From Nonomuraea polychroma (lineage in GTDB: Bacteria; Actinomycetota; Actinomycetes; Streptosporangiales; Streptosporangiaceae), in assembly GCF_004011505.1 (NCBI RefSeq), contig NZ_SAUN01000001.1:5979501-6043500 (forward strand): a stretch of DNA of 64,000 bases, written 5' to 3'. The notes under the pieces were generated by a model. That model ran no database searches and was not told the origin of the DNA. It worked only from the letters and a program-made list of their open reading frames with translations. Made by a program: the position numbers and the translations under genes. This document shows positions 34,120-43,938 of this stretch, in pieces (positions within the stretch are counted from its first letter, which is position 1; each line of letters opens with the position of its first letter).

Positions 34120-37100
34120 ATGCGGCCGCACCGGCTCACGCTGACGGCGTTCGGGTCCTTCCCCGGCACCGAGACGGTCGATTTCGACGCCCTCGCCGAG
34201 GCCGGCCTCTTCCTCGTGCACGGACCCACCGGGGCGGGCAAGACCACGATCCTCGACGCGCTCTGCTTCGCCCTCTACGGGCAGGTCCCCGGGCAACGCA
34301 ACAGCGCCCGCAGCCTGCGCTGCGACCACGCCCCGCCCTCGGCCGGGCCGTCGGTCACCCTGGAGGTGTCGATCCGCGGCCGCTTATTGCGCATCCAGCG
34401 CTCGCCGGCCTGGCTCCGGCCCAAACTGCGGGGCACGGGCTTCACGGAGGAGAAGTCCAAGGTCGTCGTCTCGGAGCGGCACGGCTCCTGCTGGCATGGC
34501 CTGACGACCCGCCTGGACGAGGCGGGAGACCTGGTCGGCGGGCTGCTCGGCATGAACGCCGACCAGTTCTGGCAGGTGGCCATGTTGCCGCAGGGGGATT
34601 TCGCCAAGTTCCTGCGGGCGGACGGCGAGGAGCGGGCGAAGCTGCTGGAGCGGCTGTTCACGGTCAAGGTCTTCGCGGCGGCGGAGTCCTGGCTGGCCGA
34701 GCAGCGCAAGCTCGCGGGGCGCGCGGCCCAGGAGCTGCGGCAGCAGGTGGACTTCGCCATTCAGCGTGTGGAGGAGGCGGCGGGCGACGACCTCCGTGCG
34801 GCACTCATGCAGACCGATGCTCCCACCGGGCCGTCTGCTCCCCTCGCACCGTCGGAGGCTGCGGAGGCGGTGGCGGCACAGCCGGATCCCGGCTCCGACC
34901 CGTTGCGGTGGGCCGGGGCGTTGCTCGACGCCGCGCGCGCCGTCGTGACGCGGACTGAAGAGGAGCACGAGACGGCGGGGCAGGCGTTGCGGGCGGCACG
35001 CCGGCGCTTCGACCAGGCCGCCGCCCTCGCCGACAGGCAGCGCCGCTACGCCGAGGCGCTCACCTCGCGCCGCATGCTCGACGAGCGCGCCGACGAACGC
35101 GCCGACCTGCAGGCCATCCTCGACGACGCCGCCCGAGCGGACCGCGTGATCCCCCTCATCACCGCCGCCAGGCAACGCGAGGAGGCAGCCGCCAAGGCCC
35201 GCACCATGGCCGCCGACGCCCTGTCCCGCGCCCGGCCCCTCCTGTCCGGCGCCTTGGCCGCCGGCCCCCACTCCCAGGCGCGCCCCCTCCTGTCCGGCAC
35301 CTTCACGGACCCCGGCGCCGAGCAGGCACCAGGGCACCGCACCGCTGATGCGGCGGAGACATCGGCCCTAGGGGCGCCCGAGGTGGGTGAGCTGGCGGCG
35401 TTGGAGCGGCAGCGGCAGGCGGAGATCGCCCGGCTGTCCGAGCTGCTCACCGAGGAGGCCCGGCTCTCCGTCGTCCGCCGAGACCTCCTGCGCGTGGAGG
35501 CGGAGCTCGCCGAGCTCGTCACCGCCGACGAGACCGCGGCCACCCGGCTCGCCCTCCTGCCCGGGCTCATCGAGCAGGCCGAGGGCAGGCTGGCCCAGGC
35601 CAGGATGGACGCCGCCAGGATCCCGGCCGTCCAGGCCGTACGCGACGCGGCGGCGGACCTGATCGAGGTCGACCGGGAGCTGGCCAGGCTGGCCGTGGAG
35701 CTCGACGCGCTGGCACAGCGCGAGGCCGAGGTGTCCGCCGCCGGCGCCGAGCTGCCCGAACGCCTCGCCGACGCCGGCGCGGCTCTGGCGGAGGCACGCG
35801 CGCAGGCGGCGGCCATCCCTGCGGCCGCCGCGGACCTCGACGCCGCGCGGGCCGCGCTGGAGGCGACCCACCGCCGCGACGCCCTGGCCGCCGAGCTCGA
35901 CGTGGCAGCCGCCGCACACCAGGTGCTCGTGGACCACGCACAGACGCTCCGGGAGCGCTGGCTCGACCTGCGCCAGGCCCGCATGGACGGCATGGCGGCG
36001 GAGCTGGCCCGCGACCTGGCCGACGGCCGCCCGTGCTCGGTCTGCGGGTCCGAGCACCACCCTCACCCGGCCTCGCCGGCCCCGGCCGCCCCGTCGGCCG
36101 ACGACGAGCGGGAAGCGGAAGACGCGCACGAGGCGGCCCTGGCCGAGCGGGAGACATCCGAACGTGCCCTCGCCTCACTCGAGTCCCGGCACGCCGCCGC
36201 CGCGGAGGCCGCCGGCGACCTTGACCCCGAGTCCGCCGCGGACGCCGTCCGGCAGGCCGAGGAGGAGCTGGCCCGCCTACAGGCGGTGGCCGACCGCGAG
36301 CCCGCCCTCGCCGCCGCGCTCGAGCGGGTCGAAGCCGACCGCGAGCGGGTCAGGGACCAGGCCGGTGAGATCGCCGAGGCTCTCGCCGCCCACCACGCCC
36401 ACCGCACCCGCCTGGAGACCGAACGGGCCCGCCTCCACACCCGCCTCACGACCACCCACGCTGAGGACGCGCGGGCCGGTTTCCGGCACTCCAGGGCCGC
36501 GGCGGCCCCAGCCGAGCCGGAAGGCACCGGCGCGCTGGACGGCGTCGGCGCGCTGGACGGCGCGGGCCGGCTCGATGACGCCGGCCTGCTGGGTGGGGCC
36601 GGCGAGCTGGACGGCGCGGGTGTGCTCGCCGCCGCCGGCCAGGAGCTGCGCAGGCTGCAGGAGTCGGCCGGGCGGGAGCCGCGGCTGGCGGCTGAGGCGG
36701 CCGCGCTCGGCCGGGAGCGCTCGGAGCTGGAGGAGCAGGGCAGGAGGGTGGCCGCGCGGCTGGCGGCGTGCCGCACCAGACATGAGGAGCTGAGCGGTGA
36801 CGCCGCGCGGCTCCGTGCCAGGCTGGATGCCGCGCGCGGCGACGACACGACGATCACCGCCCGCCTGTCCCGGCTCGGCGACGAGGCCGAGCTGCTGCGC
36901 GAGGCGCTGGAGGCCACGCAGGCGGCGGTGGCGGCCGCCGACGAGCTGGACAGAGTCCGCCGGCACGCTCAGGAGGCAGCGGTCGAGGCGGGGTTCGCGG
37001 ACGTGCCGGACGCGCAGGCCGCGTACCGGAGCCAGGCCGAGCGGGAGGACAAAGCGGAGCGGCTGCGGCGGCTGGACGACGAGCACGCCGCCGTCACCGG

Positions 37101-37872
37101 GACGCTGGCCGATCCGGAGCTGGCCGCCGCCGCGGCCGAGCCCGTGCCGGACGTGGCGGCGATCGGCGCAGAGCGGGACGCGGCGGAGACGGCGTACACG
37201 AGGCTGGCCAGCGCCCGCGACCGCGCGGGGGCCAGGGCGCGCCGCCTGGCGGAGCTGCACGGCGAGCTGACGGCGTGCGTCGAGCGGTGGCGCCCGGCCG
37301 CCGACCGGCACCGGCTGGCCGAACGGATGGCCGCCCTGGCCGGCGGCACGTCCAGCGACAACCAGTGGAACATGAGCCTGACCTCCTATGTGCTCGGCGA
37401 GCGGCTGCGGCAGGTGGTGGACGCCGCGAACGAGCGCCTGGACCACATGTCGGCCGGCCGCTACCTGCTGCGGCACGACCTGCGGAAGACGGCCGGCTCG
37501 CGGGGCAGGTCGGGCGGCGGGCTCGGCCTGCGCGTGGCGGACGGGTGGACCGGCGTCGAGCGCGACCCCGCGACCCTGTCGGGCGGCGAGAGCTTCATCA
37601 CCTCACTGGCCCTGGCGCTGGGCCTGGCCGACGTGGTCACGGCGGAGGCGGGCGGCGCGGAGATCGGCACGCTCTTCGTGGACGAGGGCTTCGGCACGCT
37701 GGACGAGGACACGCTGGACGGCGTGCTCGACATCCTGGACGGGCTGCGCGACGGGGGACGCGCCGTGGGCATCGTCAGCCACGTGGCCGAGCTGCGTTCC
37801 CGGATCACCGCCCAGCTCAAGGTCACCAAAACGCGCACCGGCTCCACGCTCGCCATCCTCGGGGTGGGATGA
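34120..37872 (+). CDS. sbcC: Nuclease SbcCD subunit C (ATPase)
   Basis: A 1250-residue Rad50-like ATPase that binds and opens DNA for SbcD. Walker A is HGPTGAGKTT, the Q-loop is MLPQGDFAKFL, the zinc hook is GRPCSVCG (C639, C642) at the middle of two long coiled-coil arms, the signature is LSGGESFITSLALALG, and Walker B is LFVDEGFGTLDEDTLD. It is longer than most SbcC (about 1000-1050) because the arms contain low-complexity inserts, including ARPLLSG repeated twice near residues 368-388 and a run of GALDGxG-type units near 805-840. Confidence 0.96.
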   Translation: MRPHRLTLTAFGSFPGTETVDFDALAEAGLFLVHGPTGAGKTTILDALCFALYGQVPGQRNSARSLRCDHAPPSAGPSVTLEVSIRGRLLRIQRSPAWLRPKLRGTGFTEEKSKVVVSERHGSCWHGLTTRLDEAGDLVGGLLGMNADQFWQVAMLPQGDFAKFLRADGEERAKLLERLFTVKVFAAAESWLAEQRKLAGRAAQELRQQVDFAIQRVEEAAGDDLRAALMQTDAPTGPSAPLAPSEAAEAVAAQPDPGSDPLRWAGALLDAARAVVTRTEEEHETAGQALRAARRRFDQAAALADRQRRYAEALTSRRMLDERADERADLQAILDDAARADRVIPLITAARQREEAAAKARTMAADALSRARPLLSGALAAGPHSQARPLLSGTFTDPGAEQAPGHRTADAAETSALGAPEVGELAALERQRQAEIARLSELLTEEARLSVVRRDLLRVEAELAELVTADETAATRLALLPGLIEQAEGRLAQARMDAARIPAVQAVRDAAADLIEVDRELARLAVELDALAQREAEVSAAGAELPERLADAGAALAEARAQAAAIPAAAADLDAARAALEATHRRDALAAELDVAAAAHQVLVDHAQTLRERWLDLRQARMDGMAAELARDLADGRPCSVCGSEHHPHPASPAPAAPSADDEREAEDAHEAALAERETSERALASLESRHAAAAEAAGDLDPESAADAVRQAEEELARLQAVADREPALAAALERVEADRERVRDQAGEIAEALAAHHAHRTRLETERARLHTRLTTTHAEDARAGFRHSRAAAAPAEPEGTGALDGVGALDGAGRLDDAGLLGGAGELDGAGVLAAAGQELRRLQESAGREPRLAAEAAALGRERSELEEQGRRVAARLAACRTRHEELSGDAARLRARLDAARGDDTTITARLSRLGDEAELLREALEATQAAVAAADELDRVRRHAQEAAVEAGFADVPDAQAAYRSQAEREDKAERLRRLDDEHAAVTGTLADPELAAAAAEPVPDVAAIGAERDAAETAYTRLASARDRAGARARRLAELHGELTACVERWRPAADRHRLAERMAALAGGTSSDNQWNMSLTSYVLGERLRQVVDAANERLDHMSAGRYLLRHDLRKTAGSRGRSGGGLGLRVADGWTGVERDPATLSGGESFITSLALALGLADVVTAEAGGAEIGTLFVDEGFGTLDEDTLDGVLDILDGLRDGGRAVGIVSHVAELRSRITAQLKVTKTRTGSTLAILGVG

Positions 37873-37944
37873 GCCGGGAGGCGGGTGTCACGCCAGGGGC
37901 GCGGAGATCTACCCTTGACCCGTCGCTCACCGAAGGAGTCACCC

Positions 37945-38829
37945 ATGCGCGTCGTCGTCACAGGAGCCCACGGCAAGGTCGGGCGTGCGGCCGTCAAGGC
38001 GTTGATGGAGGCCGGTCACGAGGTGACCGCCGTCGACCTGACCCGCCCGGTCTGGGAGCGGCCCGAGCCGGGTGAGCCGCACTACCTGCAAGCCGACCTG
38101 ACCGATGCGGGACAGGCGTTCGCCGTGGTCCGCGGGGCCGATGCGGTGGTGCACGCGGCCGCCCTCCCGGACCCGACGCACAACCCGCCGCAGGTGGTGT
38201 TCCAGAACAACCTGATGTCGACGTTCAACCTGATCGAGGCGGCGGTGCGGTTCGGGGTGCCGCGGTTCGTCAACATCTCCAGCGAGACCGTCCCGGGGTT
38301 CTTCTTCCCCGAGCGGAAGTTCCTGCCGGACTACGCGCCGATGGACGAGGATCATCCGATCCGGCCGCAGGACCCGTACGCGCTGGCCAAACACTTCGGC
38401 GAGCAGCTCATGGACGCCGCCGTCCGCCGCTCCGACATCAGGTGCATCTCGTTGCGGCCGAGCTGGGTCCAGCACGAGGGCAACTACGAGCGCAACCTCG
38501 GCCCGATCGTCCGCGATTCCTCGCTCGCCGGTGCGGGCCTGTGGAGCTACATCGACGTGTACGACCTCGCGGACGCCATCGTCCTGGCCGTCGAGTCGCG
38601 GTTGCCCGGCCACGAGGTGTTCTACATCGCCTCGCCGGACAACGTGGGCGGGCACGACTTCGCCGCGGTGTTGCGGCAGTACTTCGGCGACCAGATCGAG
38701 CTGCGGCCGCTCGCCCGGCCGGACGCGTCGGGCATCTCGTGCGCGAAGGCCCACCGCATGCTGGGCTGGAACCCGAAGCGGTCGTGGCGCGACTACCTGG
38801 ACGACGACGGGCGCGCCCGTCAGCGGTGA
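37945..38829 (+). CDS. NAD-dependent epimerase/dehydratase family protein
   Basis: A 294-residue short-chain extended Rossmann protein. The NAD-binding motif is GAHGKVG at the N-terminus, with the catalytic Ser in NISSETV and the tyrosine-lysine pair in YALAKHFGE (YxxxK). It resembles nucleotide-sugar epimerases or uronate dehydrogenase-like enzymes; no neighbouring sugar genes decide the substrate. The ATG at 37945 follows GAAGGAG. The last ten bases overlap the convergent reductase gene. Confidence 0.88.
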   Translation: MRVVVTGAHGKVGRAAVKALMEAGHEVTAVDLTRPVWERPEPGEPHYLQADLTDAGQAFAVVRGADAVVHAAALPDPTHNPPQVVFQNNLMSTFNLIEAAVRFGVPRFVNISSETVPGFFFPERKFLPDYAPMDEDHPIRPQDPYALAKHFGEQLMDAAVRRSDIRCISLRPSWVQHEGNYERNLGPIVRDSSLAGAGLWSYIDVYDLADAIVLAVESRLPGHEVFYIASPDNVGGHDFAAVLRQYFGDQIELRPLARPDASGISCAKAHRMLGWNPKRSWRDYLDDDGRARQR

Positions 38830-39440
38830 TAGCGCAGCCACACCAAGCCGTCGGGCAGGCTCTGGGCGGTGGCGAGGATGAGCGGCGCGGCGGCCGGCGC
38901 GGAGCCGTACCAGAAGCGGGTGGCCCGTTCGCCGGCCAGGCACGGGTGGACGAGCAGGCTGATCTCGTCCACCAGCCCGGCGGTCATCAGCGCGCCGGTG
39001 AGCCCGCCGCCGCTGTCCACGCGCACCACCCTGACCCCGTCGTCCCGGCCCAGCGCCCGCAGGGCTTCGGCGAGGTCGACGCGGTCGGCGCCGGTGACGA
39101 GCTCGCGCACCTGCCGCCCGGGCGGACGCTCAGGAGTGCTCGCGCAGTGCAGGGCGACGACGTCGGACCAGTGGCCGGCGTCACGCAGCGCCTCCCACTG
39201 GGTGACGCGGCCGCGGCCGTCCACGACGGCCAGCAGCGGACCGCCCTCGGCGGGGCCGGGCCCCTCGGCCTGCGCCAGAGCTTCCTCCTGGGCGAGGATG
39301 GTGTCGGCGCCGGCCAGGGTGAGGTCTTCCGTCCACGTCTGGGCCAGCTGGTAGAACCTCGCCACGTCGGGCTGGAACCCGGTGGTCGCTCCGTCGACGG
39401 ACATGCCCACGTGCACCACCACATACGGACGTTGCGCCAT
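38820..39440 (-). CDS. RibD-C/dihydrofolate-reductase-like protein
   Basis: A 206-residue protein of the pyrimidine reductase/DHFR superfamily. It starts YVVVHVGMSVDGATTGF (the SLDG-type start) and contains LAGADTILAQ, VRVVRVDSGGGLTGALMTAG with the glycine-rich NADPH loop, and LVDEISLLVHPCLAG. Stand-alone members act as riboflavin-type or unassigned NADPH reductases. The ATG at 39440 has GAGGT upstream. Confidence 0.82.
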   Translation of the reverse strand: MAQRPYVVVHVGMSVDGATTGFQPDVARFYQLAQTWTEDLTLAGADTILAQEEALAQAEGPGPAEGGPLLAVVDGRGRVTQWEALRDAGHWSDVVALHCASTPERPPGRQVRELVTGADRVDLAEALRALGRDDGVRVVRVDSGGGLTGALMTAGLVDEISLLVHPCLAGERATRFWYGSAPAAAPLILATAQSLPDGLVWLRYHR

Positions 39441-39478
39441 GACCTCACCGTACGTCGCCGGGTCAGGGTCGGGGCAGG

Positions 39479-40114
39479 TCAATCCAGGGAGCTGATCAGG
39501 TCCGGCAGCGTGGCGGCGTCGTGGAAGAGGGCGGTCGCGCCCAGGCCGGTCAGGCGGGTGACCGGGGTCAGGCCGCCGGCGTACGCCAGGCAGCGCATGC
39601 CCGCGCTCACCGCCGCCATCACGCCGAACGGGCTGTCCTCCACCACCACGCACCGCTCGGGCGTCACCCCCATCGTGGCGGCGGCGTGCAGGAAAAGGTC
39701 GGGCGCCGGCTTGCCCTCGGCCACGTCCTCGGCGCTGAACACCCGCCCCGCGAACCGCTCCGTCAGCCCTGTGATCTCCAGGCTGCGGCGGATCGTGGTG
39801 TGCCGGCCGTTGGAGGCCACGCAGCTGGGCACGGTCAGCCGGTCGAGCGCCGCCTCGATGCCCTCGACGGCGCACAGCTCGGCCTTGATCGCGGCGGCAT
39901 ACTCGGCGTTGACCTGCTCCCGCCACCCCGGCGGCACCTCGCCGACCTGCTCGGCCCAGTATTCGTTGGTGCAGCCCACGAACCGCTCGGCGTACGCCGC
40001 CTCGTCGATCGTCCAGCCGAGGCGGCGCAGCGCGGCCGTGCCCACCCGTACGGAGATGGGCTCGCTGTCCACGAGCACCCCGTCGCAGTCGAAGATCACC
40101 AGATCGACAGGCAA
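39479..40114 (-). CDS. HAD-superfamily sugar-phosphatase/phosphoglucomutase-like hydrolase
   Basis: A 211-residue HAD hydrolase. Motif I is FDCDGVLVDSEP (two catalytic aspartates), motif II is SNGRHTTIR, the motif III lysine is in GKPAPDLFL, and motif IV is VVVEDSPFGV. The helical cap between motifs I and II is that of beta-phosphoglucomutase/sugar-phosphatase types. The start appears to be TTG at 40114 with GGAAAGGA about seven bases upstream. It probably dephosphorylates a small sugar phosphate or phosphoglycolate. Confidence 0.87.
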   Translation of the reverse strand: MPVDLVIFDCDGVLVDSEPISVRVGTAALRRLGWTIDEAAYAERFVGCTNEYWAEQVGEVPPGWREQVNAEYAAAIKAELCAVEGIEAALDRLTVPSCVASNGRHTTIRRSLEITGLTERFAGRVFSAEDVAEGKPAPDLFLHAAATMGVTPERCVVVEDSPFGVMAAVSAGMRCLAYAGGLTPVTRLTGLGATALFHDAATLPDLISSLD

Positions 40115-40238
40115 CCGTCATTCCTTTCCACGAGTGATCCGCTGCTGCAATCTATCGGGATGCCTGAAGCAATGTGACATAGCGCAGGTGATAGCGTCGT
40201 ATCGCTTCACAAGACGCAAGTCCGCATAGTGAGACGAG

Positions 40239-41528
40239 ATGACGACGACCTCCCCCGAGCTCGCGGCGCCGAGCCGATCCAGGATCGCGGCCGCGAGCCT
40301 CATCGGCACCGCGATCGAGTTCTACGACTTCTACATCTACGGCACCGCCGCGGCCCTGGTGCTCAACACGGCGTTCTTCCCCGGCATGGATCCGGTGGCG
40401 GCCACCCTGGCGTCGTTCTCGACGTTCGCCGTGGCGTTCGTGTCGCGGCCGCTCGGCTCGGCGGTGTTCGGGCACTGGGGCGACCGGATCGGGCGGAAGT
40501 CCATGCTGGTCGTGTCGCTGCTGGTGATGGGGCTGTCGACGGTCGCCATCGGGCTGCTGCCCGGGTATGCGGCCATCGGCGTCGTGGCGCCCGTGCTGCT
40601 GGTGCTGCTGCGCTTCACGCAGGGCATCGGGCTCGGCGGCGAATGGGGCGGCGCGGCGCTGCTGGCCACCGAGCACGCGCCGCCGGGCAAGCGCGGCCTC
40701 TACGCGATGTTCCCCCAGCTCGGGCCGTCGGTCGGGTTCATCGTGGCCAACGGGCTGTTCCTCATTCTCGGTGAGGTGCTCAGCGACGCGGAGTTCGACG
40801 GGTGGGGGTGGCGGCTGCCGTTCGTGGCGAGCCTGCTGCTCGTGATCGTCGGCCTGTACGTGCGGCTGAAGATCTCCGAGACGCCGGTCTTCCAAGCGGC
40901 CATGGACCAGCGGCGCATCGCCAAGGTGCCGTTCGCCGGGCTCATGCGGCACCAGTGGCGGCGGGTGCTGCTCGGCGCCGGGGCCATGACGATCGCGTAC
41001 ACGTTGTTCTACACCGCCACCACCTACTGCCTGGCGTACGGCACCGAGACCCTGAAGATCCCGCGGACCACGATGCTGGCGCTGACCATGATCGGAGTGC
41101 TGTTCATGGCGGCGGGCACCGTGGCCTCCGCGATGGTCTCCGACCGGCTGGGCCGCCGCCGTACCCTGATCACCGGCACGGCGCTGGCCACCGGGTGGGG
41201 GCTGGTGATGTTCCCGCTCATGGAGACCGCGTCAGTGGTGCTGGTCGGGCTGGCGCTGGCAGGCGCGCTCGGCCTGATGGGATTGATCTTCGGGCCGATG
41301 GGGGCGTACCTGCCCGAGCTCTTCAAGACCGAATACCGCTACAGCGGCGCCTCCGTGGCCTACAGCCTCGGCGGGGTGCTCGGCGGCGCGGTCCCGCCGC
41401 TGGTCGCCACCAGCATGCAGGCGAGCGGGCTCGGGGTGATGGCGATCGGCGGGTACGTGTCGGCGATGGCGCTGCTGAGCCTGCTCTGCCTGCTGGCGTT
41501 GCCGGAGACCGGCGAGCAGACGCTCTAG
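40239..41528 (+). CDS. MFS transporter, metabolite:H+ symporter (ShiA/ProP-like) type
   Basis: A 429-residue, 12-span importer of the MHS family. The family N-terminus IGTAIEFYDFYIYGTAAAL is clear, followed by HWGDRIGRKSMLV (MFS loop 2-3 motif), RFTQGIGLGGEWGGA, and VSDRLGRRRTLI in the second half. Such carriers take up shikimate, dicarboxylates, betaine or aromatic acids with protons; the substrate is not deducible. The 124-bp gap to the divergent HAD gene holds its promoter. Confidence 0.9.
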   Translation: MTTTSPELAAPSRSRIAAASLIGTAIEFYDFYIYGTAAALVLNTAFFPGMDPVAATLASFSTFAVAFVSRPLGSAVFGHWGDRIGRKSMLVVSLLVMGLSTVAIGLLPGYAAIGVVAPVLLVLLRFTQGIGLGGEWGGAALLATEHAPPGKRGLYAMFPQLGPSVGFIVANGLFLILGEVLSDAEFDGWGWRLPFVASLLLVIVGLYVRLKISETPVFQAAMDQRRIAKVPFAGLMRHQWRRVLLGAGAMTIAYTLFYTATTYCLAYGTETLKIPRTTMLALTMIGVLFMAAGTVASAMVSDRLGRRRTLITGTALATGWGLVMFPLMETASVVLVGLALAGALGLMGLIFGPMGAYLPELFKTEYRYSGASVAYSLGGVLGGAVPPLVATSMQASGLGVMAIGGYVSAMALLSLLCLLALPETGEQTL

Positions 41529-41598
41529 CCCCGTACTCATGTCACAAACGTGAGGGCTGACCCGTCCTTGAGGTGAAGAACCTGGAAGGAAACGGGCA

Positions 41599-42912
41599 AT
41601 GAGCAAACACATTCTGATCGTCGGTGGCGGATATGTCGGCATGTACACCGCTATGGGACTGCGTAAGCTGATCCGCTCGGGTGAGGCGACCGTGACCGTG
41701 GTGGACCCGCGCGGCTATATGACGTACCAGCCGTTCCTGGCCGAAGCCGTCGGCGGGACGGTCGAGCCGCGCCACGTGGTCGCGTCCCTGAGCCGGGTGC
41801 TCAAGGGTGTGCGGGTGCTGACCGGGCGGGTCACGCGAGTGGACCACGCGGCGCGCAGCGCCGAGTTCCAGCCGGTGCAGGGGCCCGCCAGGACCATCGG
41901 GTACGACATTCTCGTGATGGCGGCCGGGTCGATCACCCGTACGCTGCCGATCCCCGGGCTGGCCGAGCACGCGGCCGGCTTCAAGACCGTCGGCGAGGCC
42001 GTGCACCTGCGCAACCACGTCCTGGCCCAGCTCGCCGCGGCGGCCTCGACGGACGACGAGCGAACGCGGCGGAGGGCGCTGGCGTTCGTGGTGGTCGGCG
42101 GCGGGTTCTCCGGGGTCGAGGCGTTGGCCGAGATGCAGGGTCTGGCCGACGAGGTCACCCGCTACTACGACGGCATCGAGCCCGCCGACCTGAGCTGGAC
42201 GCTGGTCGAGGCCACCGGGCGGATCCTGCCCGAGCTGCACGAGGACCTCGGGCGCTGGACCGCCGACGCGTTGCGCAAGCGCGGCGTCGACGTCCGGCTC
42301 GGCACCCGGCTGGAGTCGGCCGCAGGCGGGGTGGCGGTGCTCAGCGACGGGGCCTCGCTGGACGCCGGCACGCTGGTGTGGGCCGCGGGCGGCCGGCCCA
42401 ACCCGCTGGCGGCGGCCAGCGGGCTGCCGGTGGACCGGCTCGGGCGCATCGCGGCCACCGAATACCTGACGGTGGCGGGGATCGAGGACGCCTTCGCGGC
42501 CGGCGACGGCGCGGCGGTGCCCGACCTGACGCGGCCGGGCGAGTTCACCGCGCCCAACGCCCAGCACGCAGTCCGGCAGGCCAAGCTGCTCGGGCGGAAC
42601 CTCGTCGCCTATGTCAGGGGGCGGCGGCTCAAGGCGTACCGTCACGCCTATCTCGGGTCGGTCGCCGGGCTCGGGCACCACCAAGGGGTCGCGCAGGTGT
42701 ATCGGCTGCGGTTGACCGGGTTCCTTGGGTGGCTGGCGCATCGGGCGTACCACCTGGCGTGGGTGCCGACGTTCCACCACAAGGCCCGGGTGCTGACGGA
42801 CTGGGGGCTGTCGATGATCTTCCGGCGGGAGGCGGTGCAACTGCAGGCCATCGAGCACGCCGACGAGGAGTTCCGTGCCGCCCTGACCGCCGACCTGCCG
42901 CGGGCGGCCTGA
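41599..42912 (+). CDS. ndh: Type II NADH dehydrogenase (non-proton-pumping)
   Basis: A 437-residue FAD-dependent NADH:quinone oxidoreductase. FAD is bound by ILIVGGGYVGMYTA, NADH by FVVVGGGFSGVEAL, and the second FAD contact lies in EDAFAAGDGA. The C-terminal about 80 residues have the amphipathic membrane-association region of NDH-2 (LGWLAHRAYHLAWVPTFHHK). The start has AAGGAAA upstream. It feeds electrons to menaquinone without pumping protons. Confidence 0.92.
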   Translation: MSKHILIVGGGYVGMYTAMGLRKLIRSGEATVTVVDPRGYMTYQPFLAEAVGGTVEPRHVVASLSRVLKGVRVLTGRVTRVDHAARSAEFQPVQGPARTIGYDILVMAAGSITRTLPIPGLAEHAAGFKTVGEAVHLRNHVLAQLAAAASTDDERTRRRALAFVVVGGGFSGVEALAEMQGLADEVTRYYDGIEPADLSWTLVEATGRILPELHEDLGRWTADALRKRGVDVRLGTRLESAAGGVAVLSDGASLDAGTLVWAAGGRPNPLAAASGLPVDRLGRIAATEYLTVAGIEDAFAAGDGAAVPDLTRPGEFTAPNAQHAVRQAKLLGRNLVAYVRGRRLKAYRHAYLGSVAGLGHHQGVAQVYRLRLTGFLGWLAHRAYHLAWVPTFHHKARVLTDWGLSMIFRREAVQLQAIEHADEEFRAALTADLPRAA

Positions 42913-42963
42913 GCCGCCCGCCGGCCCGGCGCGTCGTGCACGCGCGAGTCCTGCTCGCTCCCG

Positions 42964-43938
42964 TCAGACCGTCTCAGCCGGCAGGCTCGAGGTGATGGCG
43001 ATCCGGCCCACGGGGACGCCGCCGCCCAGCACGTCCACGTGCTCGAACGCCGCGGCGGACGTGACGTCGCAGCCCATCCGCCGCAGCACGCCCAGCGCGA
43101 TGGCCGTCGTGGCGCGCGGGCTGCCGTCGATGACCTTCACCGCCGCCGTGTGCCCCGACGCCAGTGCCGCCACCAGCACGCCCTCGGCGCCGCCCTTGAC
43201 GAGAGCGCCCGGCAGGGCCCGCATCAGCTCGGTGTTCTGGTGGCCGGTGCCGCCGACGTACTCGGGGTGGGCGCGCATCGCGTCGGCGACCTGGCGCGGC
43301 GCGCTGCCCGGCGCGGCCAGCACCAGGGATTGCACGGCCCGCGCCAGCCCGGTCAGCGACAGCCCGAACAGCGGCGCCCCGCACCCGTCCACGGCCACGT
43401 GCACGGCCTTCTCGCCCGCAAGCTCCTCGGTGACCGACCGCACCCGCAGCTGCAGGGGGTGCTCGGGAGACAGGTAGCCGGGCACGTCCCAATCGTTCGC
43501 GACGGAGGCGGCGAGCATGGCGGCGTGCTTGCCCGAGCAGTTCATCCGCTCGCGGGAGACGCCGGCGCCCTGCCTGATCAGCTCGTGCATCGTCGGCTGA
43601 TCCTCCGGCCAGGACGGCGGGCAGCGCAGCGCTTCGGTGTCCAGGCCGTAGTCGGCGAGCACCTCGCGCACCACCCGCACGTGGAAGTCCTCGCCCGTGT
43701 GACTGCCGGCCGCGATCGCGAGGCGCGGCCCCGCCGGCGCGCGAGCTCCGGCGCTCGCGGTGAGGCAGGCCAGCGCCTGGAACGGCTTGGCCGACGAGCG
43801 GGGCAGCACCGGCGCGTCCACCAGTCCCAGCGCCACCTCGGCCCGCCCCGACGGGTCGAGCCCGACGGCGCTGCCGTAGTGGACGCTCTCGACGAATCCC
43901 GAGCGGATCACCTCGGCCAGGACGGCGAGCTCAGGCAC
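42964..43938 (-). CDS. Asparaginase, Rhizobium etli AnsA/type II-like family
   Basis: A 324-residue L-asparaginase of the family unrelated to E. coli AnsA/B, hydrolysing asparagine to aspartate and ammonia. The catalytic and zinc-site segments of the R. etli enzyme are visible: PVLPRSSAKPFQ, RMNCSGKHAA (C134, K137) and VDGCGAPLFG (C186), then GGTGHQNTELM. The GTG start overlaps the permease stop by eight bases and has AAGGAG upstream. It ends the operon with a glutamate/aspartate-type ABC importer, so imported asparagine may be deamidated at once (inference). Confidence 0.88.
   Translation of the reverse strand: MPELAVLAEVIRSGFVESVHYGSAVGLDPSGRAEVALGLVDAPVLPRSSAKPFQALACLTASAGARAPAGPRLAIAAGSHTGEDFHVRVVREVLADYGLDTEALRCPPSWPEDQPTMHELIRQGAGVSRERMNCSGKHAAMLAASVANDWDVPGYLSPEHPLQLRVRSVTEELAGEKAVHVAVDGCGAPLFGLSLTGLARAVQSLVLAAPGSAPRQVADAMRAHPEYVGGTGHQNTELMRALPGALVKGGAEGVLVAALASGHTAAVKVIDGSPRATTAIALGVLRRMGCDVTSAAAFEHVDVLGGGVPVGRIAITSSLPAETV

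Noticed and set aside
39441-40121. N-terminal extension of the RibD-like protein through the HAD gene
   Set aside because: It reads the HAD gene out of frame; the proper start with GAGGT is at 39440.
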